In this document: piece after piece, positions 45,044-53,845 of the stretch
Numbering within the stretch: the first letter of the stretch is position 1
Layout: each line of letters starts with the position of its first letter
Assembly (NCBI GenBank): GCA_013178375.1
Contig: JABLXQ010000003.1
Location: 124,001-188,000, forward strand
Source of the DNA: Gammaproteobacteria bacterium
GTDB lineage: Bacteria > Pseudomonadota > Gammaproteobacteria > Pseudomonadales > Ketobacteraceae
Direction of reading: 5' to 3'
Length of the DNA: 64,000 nucleotides
Translations under genes and position numbers: made by a program
Notes under the pieces: generated by a model
Told to the model about the DNA's origin: nothing
Seen by the model: only the letters and a program-made list of their open reading frames with translations
The model's database searches: none

Positions 45044-46285
45044 ATGTTATCGTTCAACCCATTGACGCAACGGGATTTTTTCTCCGGTCCGCAAGCCTGG
45101 CGCAACGGCCTGGGCCAGCATGCACATGGTCGCGGACCGCAGCCGGTAGTTGCCAATCAGTCGGTGTCGGTGGGCAGTGTGCAAACCACGCTGACCATGG
45201 CCTATGAAAAAATGCAGTCCGTGGTGCAGAGCCGGTTGCAGACAGTGGGTGCCACCGCCGGCACGGTTCCGGTTGCCAATGACGATCAGGATTATTCTTC
45301 CCAGGCCGTGGCCGATCGCATCGTGGGCTTTGTTGCCGACCGTCTGGCGCAGGAAAAGGCCAAGGGCGCGTCGGACGAAAAATTGATGGATCTGTACCAG
45401 CAGGCATTGCAGGGCGCCGAAAAGGGCCTGCGTGAAGGCCGCGACATCATCGCCGGCCAGGGTATGTTTGATGGCGACGTGAAAAGCACCTTTTACGAAA
45501 CTGTGAACAAGATTGCCGACGGCTTGGAGCAACTGGGCAAGACCTATTTTGGCGACGCCGTTCCCACCACGCCGACTGCTCCAACAACACCCACCACACC
45601 AACAACCCCAACCACACCCACTACCGGTACCGGCTTCCAGGCATCCCTGAGCCAGGTGCAGATGGAGCGCACCCGCAGTTTCGAAATGGAAGTGGTCACC
45701 CAGGAAGGCGACCGGGTGAAAATCCTGGTGAATTCCGGGCAGTCGTTGTCGGCCCAGCAAGTGAATTATGCCGATGACAGCACCGAGCTCGACGGCTTCG
45801 AAGCCGAGTTCTCCAGCTTCGACAACCTGTCCTTCACCGTGGAAGGCGATCTGAATGAAGCCGAACTAGCGTCGCTGAATGATCTGTTCGGTCAGGTCAA
45901 CGACGTCGCGGAAACCTTTTACGGCGGTAATATCGAGGAAGCCTTCAACCAGGCCATGGACGTGGGCATGGACCCGGAACAACTGGCCAGCTTCGCCGTG
46001 AACATGAACCAGACCGAAACCGTCGCCGTGCGTAGCGCCTATGCATCGGTACAGAATATGGGCGGCCTGGCAATGACCAATCCGTTTGAAGACCTGTTCC
46101 AGCGCCTGGGGGATTTCGCCAGCCAGGTGCAGGAATCCAGTGACGTGGTGGCCGGCATCGAAAGCGCCATCGAAAACCTGCAATCACTGTACACCGATCT
46201 GCTGACCCGGTTGCATCCGGGCCGTGGTGAAGACAACGGGCGCGGCAACGATTTCCAGCGCTTCATGAACCGCCTCACCAGCTGA
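45044..46285 (+). CDS. DUF5610 protein with Thr-Pro linker
   Basis: A 413-residue protein with GGGAG before ATG 45044. Residues about 35-170 match the DUF5610 domain (TTLTMAYEKMQSVVQSRLQ, FVADRLAQEKAKGASDEKLM, GQGMFDGDVKSTFYETVNKI). A linker of repeated Thr-Pro-Thr (about 174-195) joins a second domain that is beta-rich and acidic (SFEMEVVTQEGDRVKILVNS, ending with a helical tail). No signal peptide is visible. The family is uncharacterised; the TP linker suggests the two domains move independently. Confidence 0.75.
   Translation: MLSFNPLTQRDFFSGPQAWRNGLGQHAHGRGPQPVVANQSVSVGSVQTTLTMAYEKMQSVVQSRLQTVGATAGTVPVANDDQDYSSQAVADRIVGFVADRLAQEKAKGASDEKLMDLYQQALQGAEKGLREGRDIIAGQGMFDGDVKSTFYETVNKIADGLEQLGKTYFGDAVPTTPTAPTTPTTPTTPTTPTTGTGFQASLSQVQMERTRSFEMEVVTQEGDRVKILVNSGQSLSAQQVNYADDSTELDGFEAEFSSFDNLSFTVEGDLNEAELASLNDLFGQVNDVAETFYGGNIEEAFNQAMDVGMDPEQLASFAVNMNQTETVAVRSAYASVQNMGGLAMTNPFEDLFQRLGDFASQVQESSDVVAGIESAIENLQSLYTDLLTRLHPGRGEDNGRGNDFQRFMNRLTS
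45561..45627 (+). repeat. Thr-Pro-Thr coding repeat
   Basis: CCAACAACACC-type units of 9 bases encode repeated PTT units in the linker of the DUF5610 protein. The imperfect copies suggest slippage-driven length variation. Confidence 0.7.
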
Positions 46286-46322
46286 TCGATCCCCTTTACC
46301 CTGCAGCTTTTTTGTTGCAAGG

Positions 46323-46362
46323 CAGCCCGCACCGAATTTAACCCGGCGCGGGCTGTTTTTTT
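46323..46362 (+). terminator. Rho-independent terminator after the DUF5610 gene
   Basis: CAGCCCGC (46323-46330) pairs with GCGGGCTG (46348-46355), followed by seven T residues. It starts 37 bases after the stop. Confidence 0.88.
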
Positions 46363-46420
46363 GCGCCCACTCCGTTTATGTTGCAATTCGTTCCCCGCTT
46401 AACGAACTGGAGATGGATGC

Positions 46421-49400
46421 ATGATCGGGCGCGCAATACTGGGCATGATGCTGTGGTGGATAACGCAACTGGCGCTGGCGGTAACCGTGCCGGTGCCAGA
46501 CGCACTGCAACCCTGGAAGGACTGGGCACTGTTCGGCGAGGAAACCGCCCGCTGCCCGTTCCATTATCAGGACTTCACCAACAAGCAATGCCAGTGGCCC
46601 GGCCAGCTGCAACTGAACGTGGAAACCGGCGGCCTGCGCTTCGAACAGGACTGGCGGCTGTACACCGAAAGCACGCTGGCACTGCCGGGGTCGGAAGGCT
46701 TCTGGCCCGGTGCCGTCACGGTGAATGGCAAACCCGCCACGGTGGTGGAACAGAACAATCGCCCTTACGTGCGGCTGCCGGCGGGCCAATTCCGCTTGGC
46801 GGGCTTGATCAGCTTCAGCACCAAACCCGATTCCCTGCTGATCCCCGCGCAAACTGCGCTGGTGCAACTGAAACAGCAGGGCGTTGCGGTGCCCAATCCA
46901 CGCATCGATGCCGACGGCCGCCTCTGGCTGGTAGAACGCCAGAACGCCGAACCCACCGACACCGGCGCCAGCGAAGACAAACTCAACATCCGCGTGTTCC
47001 GCCATCTGGTGGACGACATTCCCTTCCGCCTGGAAACCCTGATCGAACTGGAAGTGGGCGGCAAGCCCCGCGAAATGCAGCTGGGCAAAGTGCTGTTCAC
47101 CGATTTTGCGCCGACATCGTTCACCAGCCCGCTGCCGGCCCGCATCGATGCCGACGGCACATTGCGCGTTCAAGTGCGCCCCGGCCAGTGGACCCTGCGC
47201 ATCGACGCTCACCGCAACGGCGCAGTGCAACAACTGACACTGGAAACCGTGGCGGAAAAACTCTGGCCGGAAGACGAGATCTGGGTGTTCGAAACCCTGC
47301 CGGACCTGCGTCAGATCCGTGTGGAAGGCGTCGACAGCATCGACCCCAGCCAGACCTCGCTGCCCGGTGAATGGCAGCAGTTTCCCGCCTATCGTTTGCA
47401 AGCCGGCAACAGCATGACCTTCGCGGAACTGCGCCGGGGCGATCCACAACCGTCGCCTAATCAACTCACACTGGAGCGTCAATTCTGGCTGGATTTCGAC
47501 GGCGCCGGCCTCACCGTGCGCGACCGTTTCAGCGGCAGCCTGTACCGCGACTGGCGCCTTACCGCCCAGCCCGAACTGCAACTGGGCAGCCTGGAACTGA
47601 ACGGCGCGCCGCAAGTCATCACCACGCTGGAAACGGAAACCGGCACCACCCAGGGCGTGGAAGTGCGCAGCGGATCATTGCAGGCCAGTGCCCTCAGCCG
47701 CATGGCGGAAACTGGCGGCCTGCACGTGCGCAGCCTCAGCTCCACCGGCTGGCAACATGACGTGGACCAGCTCAATGCCACTCTGCAATTGCCGCCGGGC
47801 TGGCGCGTGTTCACCGTCACCGGCGTGGAGCAGGCCCTGAATACCTGGACTGGCTCCTGGAACGTGTGGGACATCTTTATCGTGCTGATCGCCATCGTCG
47901 CCGTGATCCGTTTGCGCGGCATCGTGCCGGGCGCGATCTGCGCGCTGGCGCTGGTGCTGATCTATCCCGAGGCATCGGAATTTTTATATCTGTGGCTGAA
48001 CGTGATCGCGGTGATGGCGATCCTGTTCTTCCTGCCGGAAGGCAAACTGCGCACCACGCTGCGCTGGTATGGATCGGCATCGGCGTTGCTGCTGGCGCTG
48101 TGGTTCCTGTCGTTCATGGTGGACCAGGCGCGGCTGGGCCTGTACCCGCAACTGCAGCAACCCTGGACGCAGATGGGGCAGGGCACGTCGTACTACGGCG
48201 GCTACAATGAAAACCAGCAATATGACGTTGCCCCTGCTGCTGCACCCGCACCGATGGAAATGGCGATGGATGCCGCGATGGAAGCAGGCGCCGGCGCGGA
48301 GCAGGAATCCTATCGTTCCCTGGCGAAACTGTCGTCGCCACGCTCGGCACCACGCAAACCTGCGCCTAACATCGAACGCTCCGACCCCAACCTGGCCGCG
48401 CAAACCGGCCCCGGCCAGCCCAACTGGGAATGGATGCAGACCACACTGTACTGGAACGGCCCCGTCACCCAGGGCGAACAGTTCAACGTCTACCTGCTCA
48501 CCCCGTGGGAAAACCGCCTGCTGGCGTGGCTGCGCGTAATCCTCGGCGTGGCCATGCTGGCCAGCGTGCTGGGCCTGCAGAAAATCCAGGGCCACTGGAA
48601 AATCGCTGGCTGGCGTCCGCGCGCCGTTGCATCCGCCGCCGCACTGGTGCTGATGGCCATGCTGCTGCCCACTGCACCTAACGCCAATGCCGCCGACATC
48701 CCCGATGAAAAGATGTTGGAGACATTAAAAAAACGCCTGCTGGAAGAACGCGACTGCACACCGGCATGTCTGGGCATCGAACGCACCCACCTGCAACTGA
48801 ACGGCAACCGCCTCACCGTGCGTTTCAGCGTGCACGCGCAGCAGGATCTGTTCTGGCCGCTGCCCGACAGCCAGCAGCAATGGCGCATCGACAGCGTGCA
48901 GCTGGACGACCAGCCTCACGTCGCCCGCAAACTGCAAGGCAGCCTGCAACTGCCGGTCAGCGCCGGCACCCACACGCTGCAACTGTCGGGCACCGTCAAC
49001 CCGCAGCGGGAATTCCAGCTCACCTTCCCGGTGATGCCGCATAACCTCACCGTCAGCGCCGACGGCTGGGACGTGCGCGGTCTCGACAACGGTCGCCTGC
49101 AAGGCAACGGCCTGTACTTCTACCCGGCCGCGCGCGAAACACAAACCGCCGACGCCGAGGAAAAACAGCTCACGCCCGATCCGGTGCCACCGTTCGTGCA
49201 GGTGCAGCGCGAATTGCGCCTGGGCCTGAACTGGTACCTGGAAACCAGCGTGCAGCGCATCGCGCCGCAGCAAGGCGGCATCACCCTGGAAATTCCGCTG
49301 CTGCCGGGGGAATCCATCACCACGCAGGAAATTGAAGTCAACGCCGGCAAGGCGCGCATCCAGCTGAAACCGGGCCAGGATGCAATCGCCTGGACCTCCA

Positions 49401-50596
49401 CCCTCGACAAAACCAACACGCTCACATTGCAGGCCGCCGAAAACGCGCAATGGAGCGAACACTGGAGCGTCGATCCCTCGCCGCTGTGGCACATCAGCGT
49501 CGACGGCATTGCACCGGTGAAGGAAACCGGCGTGGTGGGGCAGTGGCGTCCGCGCTGGCGGCCATACCCCGGCGAAAAAATTGTGCTCAACATCGTGCGG
49601 CCCGAAGCCGTCGCCGGCGCAACCACCACCATCGATCAGGTGCAGCAAACCTGGACCCCGGGCCTGCGCGAATCCCGCAGCGTGGTGAAACTGCATCTGG
49701 TGAGCAGCAAGGGCAGCGAGCAACACATCGAACTGCCGGAAGGCGCGCAGGTAAAACAGGTCACCGTGGATGAAGAAGCCCGCGCCGCCGACGAAGACAG
49801 CAACAAAGTGATCGTGCCCGTAAACCCCGGCCAGCACTGGATCGAAGTGGAATGGCGCCAGCCGGAAGAACATTCCGTGCGCGTGAAAACCCCTGCGGTT
49901 TCCATCGGCGCGCCGTACGTGAACCACGGCATTCAAGTGGAAATGCCAAGGGACCGCTGGGTGCTGTTCGCCGGCGGCCCCGCCATGGGCCCGGCCATCC
50001 TGTTCTGGGGCGTCACCCTTGTCACATTGCTGGTGGCCGTGGTGCTGGGCCGCTTCCGCCAGTTGCCGCTGAAAACCGTGCACTGGGTGCTGCTGGTGCT
50101 GGGCCTGTGCGCCGGCTGGATTCAGGCCATGATTCCCATCGCACTCTGGTTCTTCGCCATGCACCAGCGCAGCCAGCTGAACCCGCAAAAAATCACCCGC
50201 ACCCAGTTCAACCTGCTGCAACTGTTTCTGGCGGGCTTCAGCCTGTTTGTGTTCGCCGTGCTGATCGCCGCGATCCCCAACGGCCTGCTGGGCAGCCCCG
50301 ATATGGGCGTTACCGGCAACGGCTCCACCCAGCACCAACTGAACTGGTTCGTGGACCGCGGCGAAAACGCACTGACGCAAGCCTGGGTGATTTCCATTCC
50401 GTTGTGGATCTACCGCGCGCTGATGCTGGTGTGGTCGCTGTGGCTGGCACTGCATCTGCTGAGCTGGCTGAAGTGGGGCTGGCAGGCGTTCACCCATGAC
50501 GGCTACTGGCGCAGTGATGTGATCGCGAAGGAAAAGCCGGCGGCAAAGGAGAAATCTGTGGTGGTGCAGCCGGGGCAAGAGGGCGGCCCGCAGTGA
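46421..50596 (+). CDS. Very large membrane protein of unknown function, 1391 aa
   Basis: ATG 46421 has GGAGA upstream. A signal-like helix (LGMMLWWITQLALAVTVPVP) precedes about 450 beta-rich residues; several TM helices lie at about 483-570 (WDIFIVLIAIVAVIRLRG and on), one near 696-717, and one near 735-757. A second beta-rich stretch (about 760-1175) shows repeated short strands such as LQLNGNRLTVRFSVHAQQDL. Five or so TM helices close the protein (about 1180-1365), and the end is charged. The layout is two extracytoplasmic beta domains, each tied to a membrane block. I know no functional assignment for the family. The 3' end overlaps the thioredoxin-fold gene. Confidence 0.75.
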   Translation: MIGRAILGMMLWWITQLALAVTVPVPDALQPWKDWALFGEETARCPFHYQDFTNKQCQWPGQLQLNVETGGLRFEQDWRLYTESTLALPGSEGFWPGAVTVNGKPATVVEQNNRPYVRLPAGQFRLAGLISFSTKPDSLLIPAQTALVQLKQQGVAVPNPRIDADGRLWLVERQNAEPTDTGASEDKLNIRVFRHLVDDIPFRLETLIELEVGGKPREMQLGKVLFTDFAPTSFTSPLPARIDADGTLRVQVRPGQWTLRIDAHRNGAVQQLTLETVAEKLWPEDEIWVFETLPDLRQIRVEGVDSIDPSQTSLPGEWQQFPAYRLQAGNSMTFAELRRGDPQPSPNQLTLERQFWLDFDGAGLTVRDRFSGSLYRDWRLTAQPELQLGSLELNGAPQVITTLETETGTTQGVEVRSGSLQASALSRMAETGGLHVRSLSSTGWQHDVDQLNATLQLPPGWRVFTVTGVEQALNTWTGSWNVWDIFIVLIAIVAVIRLRGIVPGAICALALVLIYPEASEFLYLWLNVIAVMAILFFLPEGKLRTTLRWYGSASALLLALWFLSFMVDQARLGLYPQLQQPWTQMGQGTSYYGGYNENQQYDVAPAAAPAPMEMAMDAAMEAGAGAEQESYRSLAKLSSPRSAPRKPAPNIERSDPNLAAQTGPGQPNWEWMQTTLYWNGPVTQGEQFNVYLLTPWENRLLAWLRVILGVAMLASVLGLQKIQGHWKIAGWRPRAVASAAALVLMAMLLPTAPNANAADIPDEKMLETLKKRLLEERDCTPACLGIERTHLQLNGNRLTVRFSVHAQQDLFWPLPDSQQQWRIDSVQLDDQPHVARKLQGSLQLPVSAGTHTLQLSGTVNPQREFQLTFPVMPHNLTVSADGWDVRGLDNGRLQGNGLYFYPAARETQTADAEEKQLTPDPVPPFVQVQRELRLGLNWYLETSVQRIAPQQGGITLEIPLLPGESITTQEIEVNAGKARIQLKPGQDAIAWTSTLDKTNTLTLQAAENAQWSEHWSVDPSPLWHISVDGIAPVKETGVVGQWRPRWRPYPGEKIVLNIVRPEAVAGATTTIDQVQQTWTPGLRESRSVVKLHLVSSKGSEQHIELPEGAQVKQVTVDEEARAADEDSNKVIVPVNPGQHWIEVEWRQPEEHSVRVKTPAVSIGAPYVNHGIQVEMPRDRWVLFAGGPAMGPAILFWGVTLVTLLVAVVLGRFRQLPLKTVHWVLLVLGLCAGWIQAMIPIALWFFAMHQRSQLNPQKITRTQFNLLQLFLAGFSLFVFAVLIAAIPNGLLGSPDMGVTGNGSTQHQLNWFVDRGENALTQAWVISIPLWIYRALMLVWSLWLALHLLSWLKWGWQAFTHDGYWRSDVIAKEKPAAKEKSVVVQPGQEGGPQ

Positions 50597-50832
50597 AGGA
50601 GAAAGTGATTCTGTACGGCACGTCCGCGTGCCATTTATGCGAGGTGGCGCAGGAGATTCTCCGCGCCACCCTCAGTCCGGAGTTTTTTGAGATTGAGCTG
50701 GTGGATATTGTGGAATCGGATGCGCTGGTGGAGGCGTATGGGGTGAGGATTCCGGTGCTGCAGCGGCAGGACGGCGGGGAGCTGGGGTGGCCGTTCGGGG
50801 TGGAGGAGGTGGTGGCGTTTCTGGGGGAGTGA
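50593..50832 (+). CDS. Glutaredoxin-like protein (DUF836/thioredoxin fold)
   Basis: A 79-residue protein. GTG 50593 overlaps the preceding stop by 4 bases (GTGA). The redox motif CHLC is at about residues 13-16 in ILYGTSACHLCEVAQEIL, and VRIPVLQRQDGGELGWPFG matches the cis-Pro region of glutaredoxin-like proteins. It probably reduces disulfides; the link to the 1391-residue membrane protein is by translational coupling only. The 3' half is G-rich, and the G-rich repeat array starts at its end. Confidence 0.88.
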   Translation: MKEKVILYGTSACHLCEVAQEILRATLSPEFFEIELVDIVESDALVEAYGVRIPVLQRQDGGELGWPFGVEEVVAFLGE

Positions 50833-51095
50833 GGTTGGGAATGCGGGGAAAGGGTGTTTGGATGCAGGGAAAGGTGAATTGGCCAGTGGGAAGGTGATTT
50901 TTGTCCAGGGAAGGGGTGTGGGGTTGTAGGGAGCCACAAAAACAACCGTGGGATGGCCTGTTGAGGCGTGGGAAGGGGTTCTGGACCCGTGGGAAGGTGG
51001 GAAAGTTGCGTGGGAAGGGGTGCGGATAGCGTGGGAAGGGCCAAATTGGTGAAGGGACGGTGTGCTGGGGCTTGGGGCGAAGGAATTGATGAGCA
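50825..51095 (+). repeat. Degenerate G-rich tandem repeat, period 20-21 nt, about 12 units
   Basis: Units begin with GGGAAGG or a close variant at 50825, 50846, 50867, 50888, 50908, 50929, 50950, 50970, 50991, 51012, 51033, 51054 and weakly 51075. Spacing is 21 except for two steps of 20. The best copies share GCGTGGGAAGGGG; the other 8 or so bases vary. The array begins at the end of the thioredoxin-fold gene and ends where AT-rich DNA begins. It is not a CRISPR array, since the conserved part is too short. Confidence 0.8.
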
Positions 51096-51285
51096 GATAT
51101 AGACAGATTGGTGGAGTGAATGTAGTTATTGGGGCGTGGGCGCTGTGTCGATTCCTGGGTGGATGAATATGGCGAAATTCTTTCGGTGCGAATACGCAGA
51201 GTACGCGAATTGACTTTTTGATGGGTGTGGATTGGCCGGATAGGGGCGTTCAATGTACTGTTCGCAAAGACTATAAGGAGCTTAC

Positions 51286-51528
51286 ATGCATGGCGTAGAG
51301 TTTTTTTTACAGTTCTATTTGGATTTCTAGAGGTTTTTCTTTTTTGCAGTTCTTGCTCAACAGAAAAAAATTGATGGCCAAAATAATACCGAAGTTGTGT
51401 ATCTGGATCGGATCGAGTCCGTGGCAAAACTGGAAGAAAACGGAAATTATAAAGTTAGAATTTATAGCCAAAGTGTTAACGTTCAAAAATCAGATGTTTT
51501 TTCGAGAGAAGTAAAGCTATATCTGTAG
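51286..51528 (+). pseudogene. Small protein gene with an in-frame TAG
   Basis: AAGGAG lies 5 bases before ATG 51286. The frame reads MHGVEFFLQFYLDF, a TAG at 51328, then RFFFFAVLAQQKKIDGQNN and a beta-like tail to a stop at 51528. Ignoring the TAG gives an 80-residue product with a hydrophobic stretch like a signal peptide followed by a soluble part. No start codon follows the TAG, so this is either a pseudogene with one nonsense change or a readthrough gene. Another frame is also open from about 51300 to 51513 after an 8-T run, so a frameshift is an alternative. Confidence 0.4.
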
Positions 51529-51766
51529 CTGTTTTGACCTTTAGGAAGGCAAAAATTGAATGTGCAGTTATTTCAGTCAGTTCTGAAACAGAGCTGGTTT
51601 TTCGTCGACTATTATCATGGCCAATAAGGTAGTAACGAGGGACGTAAGGTTGGTGTTGTGGAAGAAAAAAATCATAGTGCTAACAATTTGTTCAGTTGGA
51701 GCGCACGATCTGCTGCTTACCTCCATCGTATCTTTACATGAAGTGTCGAATAATTAGGAGAAGTAC

Positions 51767-52741
51767 ATGGCAACGGACACAATATCGGTAACCTTGATCA
51801 CACAGGGCAAGCACAAATTCTACTCGGGAACGATGTTGATTGATGTGGTTGCCGAAAGTTGTTCTACAAATCCCCGTTCACAAGATCCTGAGGAGGGTTT
51901 TCAAAGGAATCTTGACGAAGGGAGAGCAGAGTCAATTGCAAGATACATTCGTGACGGAGGAACGATTCCATCAAGCATCATTCTTTCTGCACAATCAGAT
52001 TCCGCACTTAGTTATAGTTCGAGAAACAAAACGATCACTTTTGAGATTTGTAGTAGTGCCTTTTTGATTTTAGATGGTCAGCATCGAGTCTATGGTTTCA
52101 GGAAGCTTCTGAATGAAGGAATGAAATATCGTGTGCCAGTGATCATATATAGCGAGTTGAGCCCCATAGAGGAGGCGCGAATATTTATCGATATCAACAC
52201 GCTGCAGCGGCCAGTTCCAAAAGAGTTGCTGCTAGATATAAAGAGATTGGCTGATAGGGAGTCATCCGATGAAAGACTTTTGGATGAGTTGTTTACCAGT
52301 TTTGAGCAATTTAGTGACAGCTATCTGCTCAATAAGTTGAGTAGAATTGACAAACAAAAAGGAAAAATATCCAAAGTAACTTTTTACGACGCAATGCGCT
52401 CAATCCTCAAAGAGTTTGAGATAGAAGATACAGAAAAGCTGTACAGGATCATGAATTCGTATTTTTTGGCGGCGCACGATGTGTCTTCGGAGAATTCATT
52501 TAATCTTGGTGAGCAAATAACAAAGGCAACTCTATTTAAGATTCTTGTGTCTCACGCAAGGGCTATTATTTCAATAATATCCGACAATAATCCGACGCTT
52601 ATTGAGAGGGTTAGCGAACATAAAAAGTACTTATCAAGATCATTGCCTGGCTCGTTCAGCGAAATATCAAGCTCTAAGGCTTACACGAAATCCGTTGACG
52701 CCTTAGACAAGAAACTGCTTCGCCGAAACGTGACAATATAA
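51767..52741 (+). CDS. DGQHR-domain protein (DndB-like family)
   Basis: A 324-residue protein with AGGAG before ATG 51767. The defining motif DGQHR is at 103-107 (FLILDGQHRVYGF). The family's second signature, EARIFIDINTLQRPVPKEL, lies near residues 142-160. The N-terminal part contains RNLDEGRAESIARYIRDGGT, also usual in the family. DndB regulates DNA phosphorothioation genes, and related DGQHR proteins occur in many islands with unknown roles. The gene is much more AT-rich than the core; for example 52321-52380 has 18 G or C in 60. It is coupled to the next gene by a TAATG overlap. Confidence 0.9.
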   Translation: MATDTISVTLITQGKHKFYSGTMLIDVVAESCSTNPRSQDPEEGFQRNLDEGRAESIARYIRDGGTIPSSIILSAQSDSALSYSSRNKTITFEICSSAFLILDGQHRVYGFRKLLNEGMKYRVPVIIYSELSPIEEARIFIDINTLQRPVPKELLLDIKRLADRESSDERLLDELFTSFEQFSDSYLLNKLSRIDKQKGKISKVTFYDAMRSILKEFEIEDTEKLYRIMNSYFLAAHDVSSENSFNLGEQITKATLFKILVSHARAIISIISDNNPTLIERVSEHKKYLSRSLPGSFSEISSSKAYTKSVDALDKKLLRRNVTI

Positions 52742-53667
52742 TGTCCGCGCAAAAGATTGTCCGGTTAATGCTTCCTTTGGTTGTTGGAGGAATCGTCGGC
52801 GCCCGTCGTCGGGCTGGGGGGCGTCTGGTTGAAAAGCTTGATGAGATTTCGTTTTTTACTCGAAGCATCAATGAAGTTAGAGGCGCTACTGAAATCGAGC
52901 TACAAATTCTAGATGAGGAGCCGTTGTTCAACTTGTTTGCCGGTGAGGCGAGTCGTTTCGCGTTAGCATCTTTAATCACTCATCAAAGATCTCTTCAGGT
53001 TCAGAATAGAAATGCTGCGTGGCAAGCAGTAGAGCACTATTATTCTGCGTACTATGCTGTGCACTATCTGCTTCGTACAACTGGTGTTGCCGTCACCAAT
53101 CTTGACGACAATGCTGTTCAAATGGTTAAGAAAAATCAACTCGGGCAGCCTAGCGCAATGGTCGTCCCTAGCGGGCTCTATACCTTGCGGTATGACGTTG
53201 CAGGCAAAGTTGCCACTTTAACCAAAAGGAAGAAATCATCCGGTGGTTCCCATGCTGAGGCGTGGCAATTATGGGTTGGGCTCGTAGATGCGCTGAGTTC
53301 TAACACTGTTGCGGATATTGTCGAGTACGGAAAAGAGGCCATTGATTTGGCTGCGCACAAGAAATTTCTAGTTAAATATCAGGGAAAGTACAGTCCACCA
53401 GAGCTTCGTGCTGAAATCAACTATCAATTTAAGGGTGGTGTTTGGGTTTTCGAAAAGGATAAATCCCAATCGGTGGCTCGGGTTCAGGCATCAATTGCAT
53501 CCGCAGCGAGCTTGGCGATCGGTCAAGGTTTGGATACGGACTCACTCATTTCAAATAACAAGTTTATTGTCAATTTGGCGAGAGCTATATTTGAGTACAG
53601 TGCGAATTCATATCCAAAAGCCATCAGTAGGTCGCTAAGGCATACATATGCTGAATTTATTACATAG
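52741..53667 (+). CDS. HEPN-like helical protein partner of the DGQHR gene
   Basis: A 308-residue protein. ATG 52741 uses the last base of the upstream stop (TAATG), so the two are translated together. The segment RNAAWQAVEHYYSAYYAVHY (about residues 97-116), followed by LLRTTGVAV, resembles the helix pair of HEPN proteins, but the classic RX4-6H nuclease motif is not clear (RSLRHTY near the C-terminus is only a near match). The rest shows alternating helices and strands (EAIDLAAHKKFLVKYQGKYS). I do not recognise a named family. Its role is inferred from the partner gene. Confidence 0.6.
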   Translation: MSAQKIVRLMLPLVVGGIVGARRRAGGRLVEKLDEISFFTRSINEVRGATEIELQILDEEPLFNLFAGEASRFALASLITHQRSLQVQNRNAAWQAVEHYYSAYYAVHYLLRTTGVAVTNLDDNAVQMVKKNQLGQPSAMVVPSGLYTLRYDVAGKVATLTKRKKSSGGSHAEAWQLWVGLVDALSSNTVADIVEYGKEAIDLAAHKKFLVKYQGKYSPPELRAEINYQFKGGVWVFEKDKSQSVARVQASIASAASLAIGQGLDTDSLISNNKFIVNLARAIFEYSANSYPKAISRSLRHTYAEFIT

Positions 53668-53845
53668 ACAATGGTGGCTTTGGGGTTTGTCGATAAAATG
53701 GGTTGGTTGTTTTCACTCATTTTGTTGCGCAAAAAAACATGCTCCGGTTGTCACTGAGCTTGGCGTTAACCTTCACTAGAAACCCCTTCTCGATTTCGGC
53801 GCAACCCTTCTCGTGCAATCTCTGACATTCAGACAGGAGAATCAC

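Noticed and set aside
46421-50596. Cellulose-synthase or BcsB-like function for the 1391-residue protein
   Set aside because: The beta/TM layout is only superficially similar and no defining motif of such systems is seen.
50825-51095. CRISPR array
   Set aside because: The conserved part is only 7-13 bases with 8-base variable parts, there are no cas genes, and units differ from each other.
50490-51427. Proline-rich minus-strand frames with PFPR heptads across the G-rich array
   Set aside because: Heptads follow from the 21-base period. The two 20-base steps would shift the frame, and the frames stay open only because the units contain few stop triplets. No start signal is seen.
51767-53667. 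Complete Dnd phosphorothioation system
   Set aside because: Only a DndB-like family member is present; no dndA, C, D, E or restriction genes are found on either side.
53740-53770. Second attC site before map (GCTTGGCGTTAAC)
   Set aside because: Only the right arm resembles attC; no matching left arm or stem could be found upstream.
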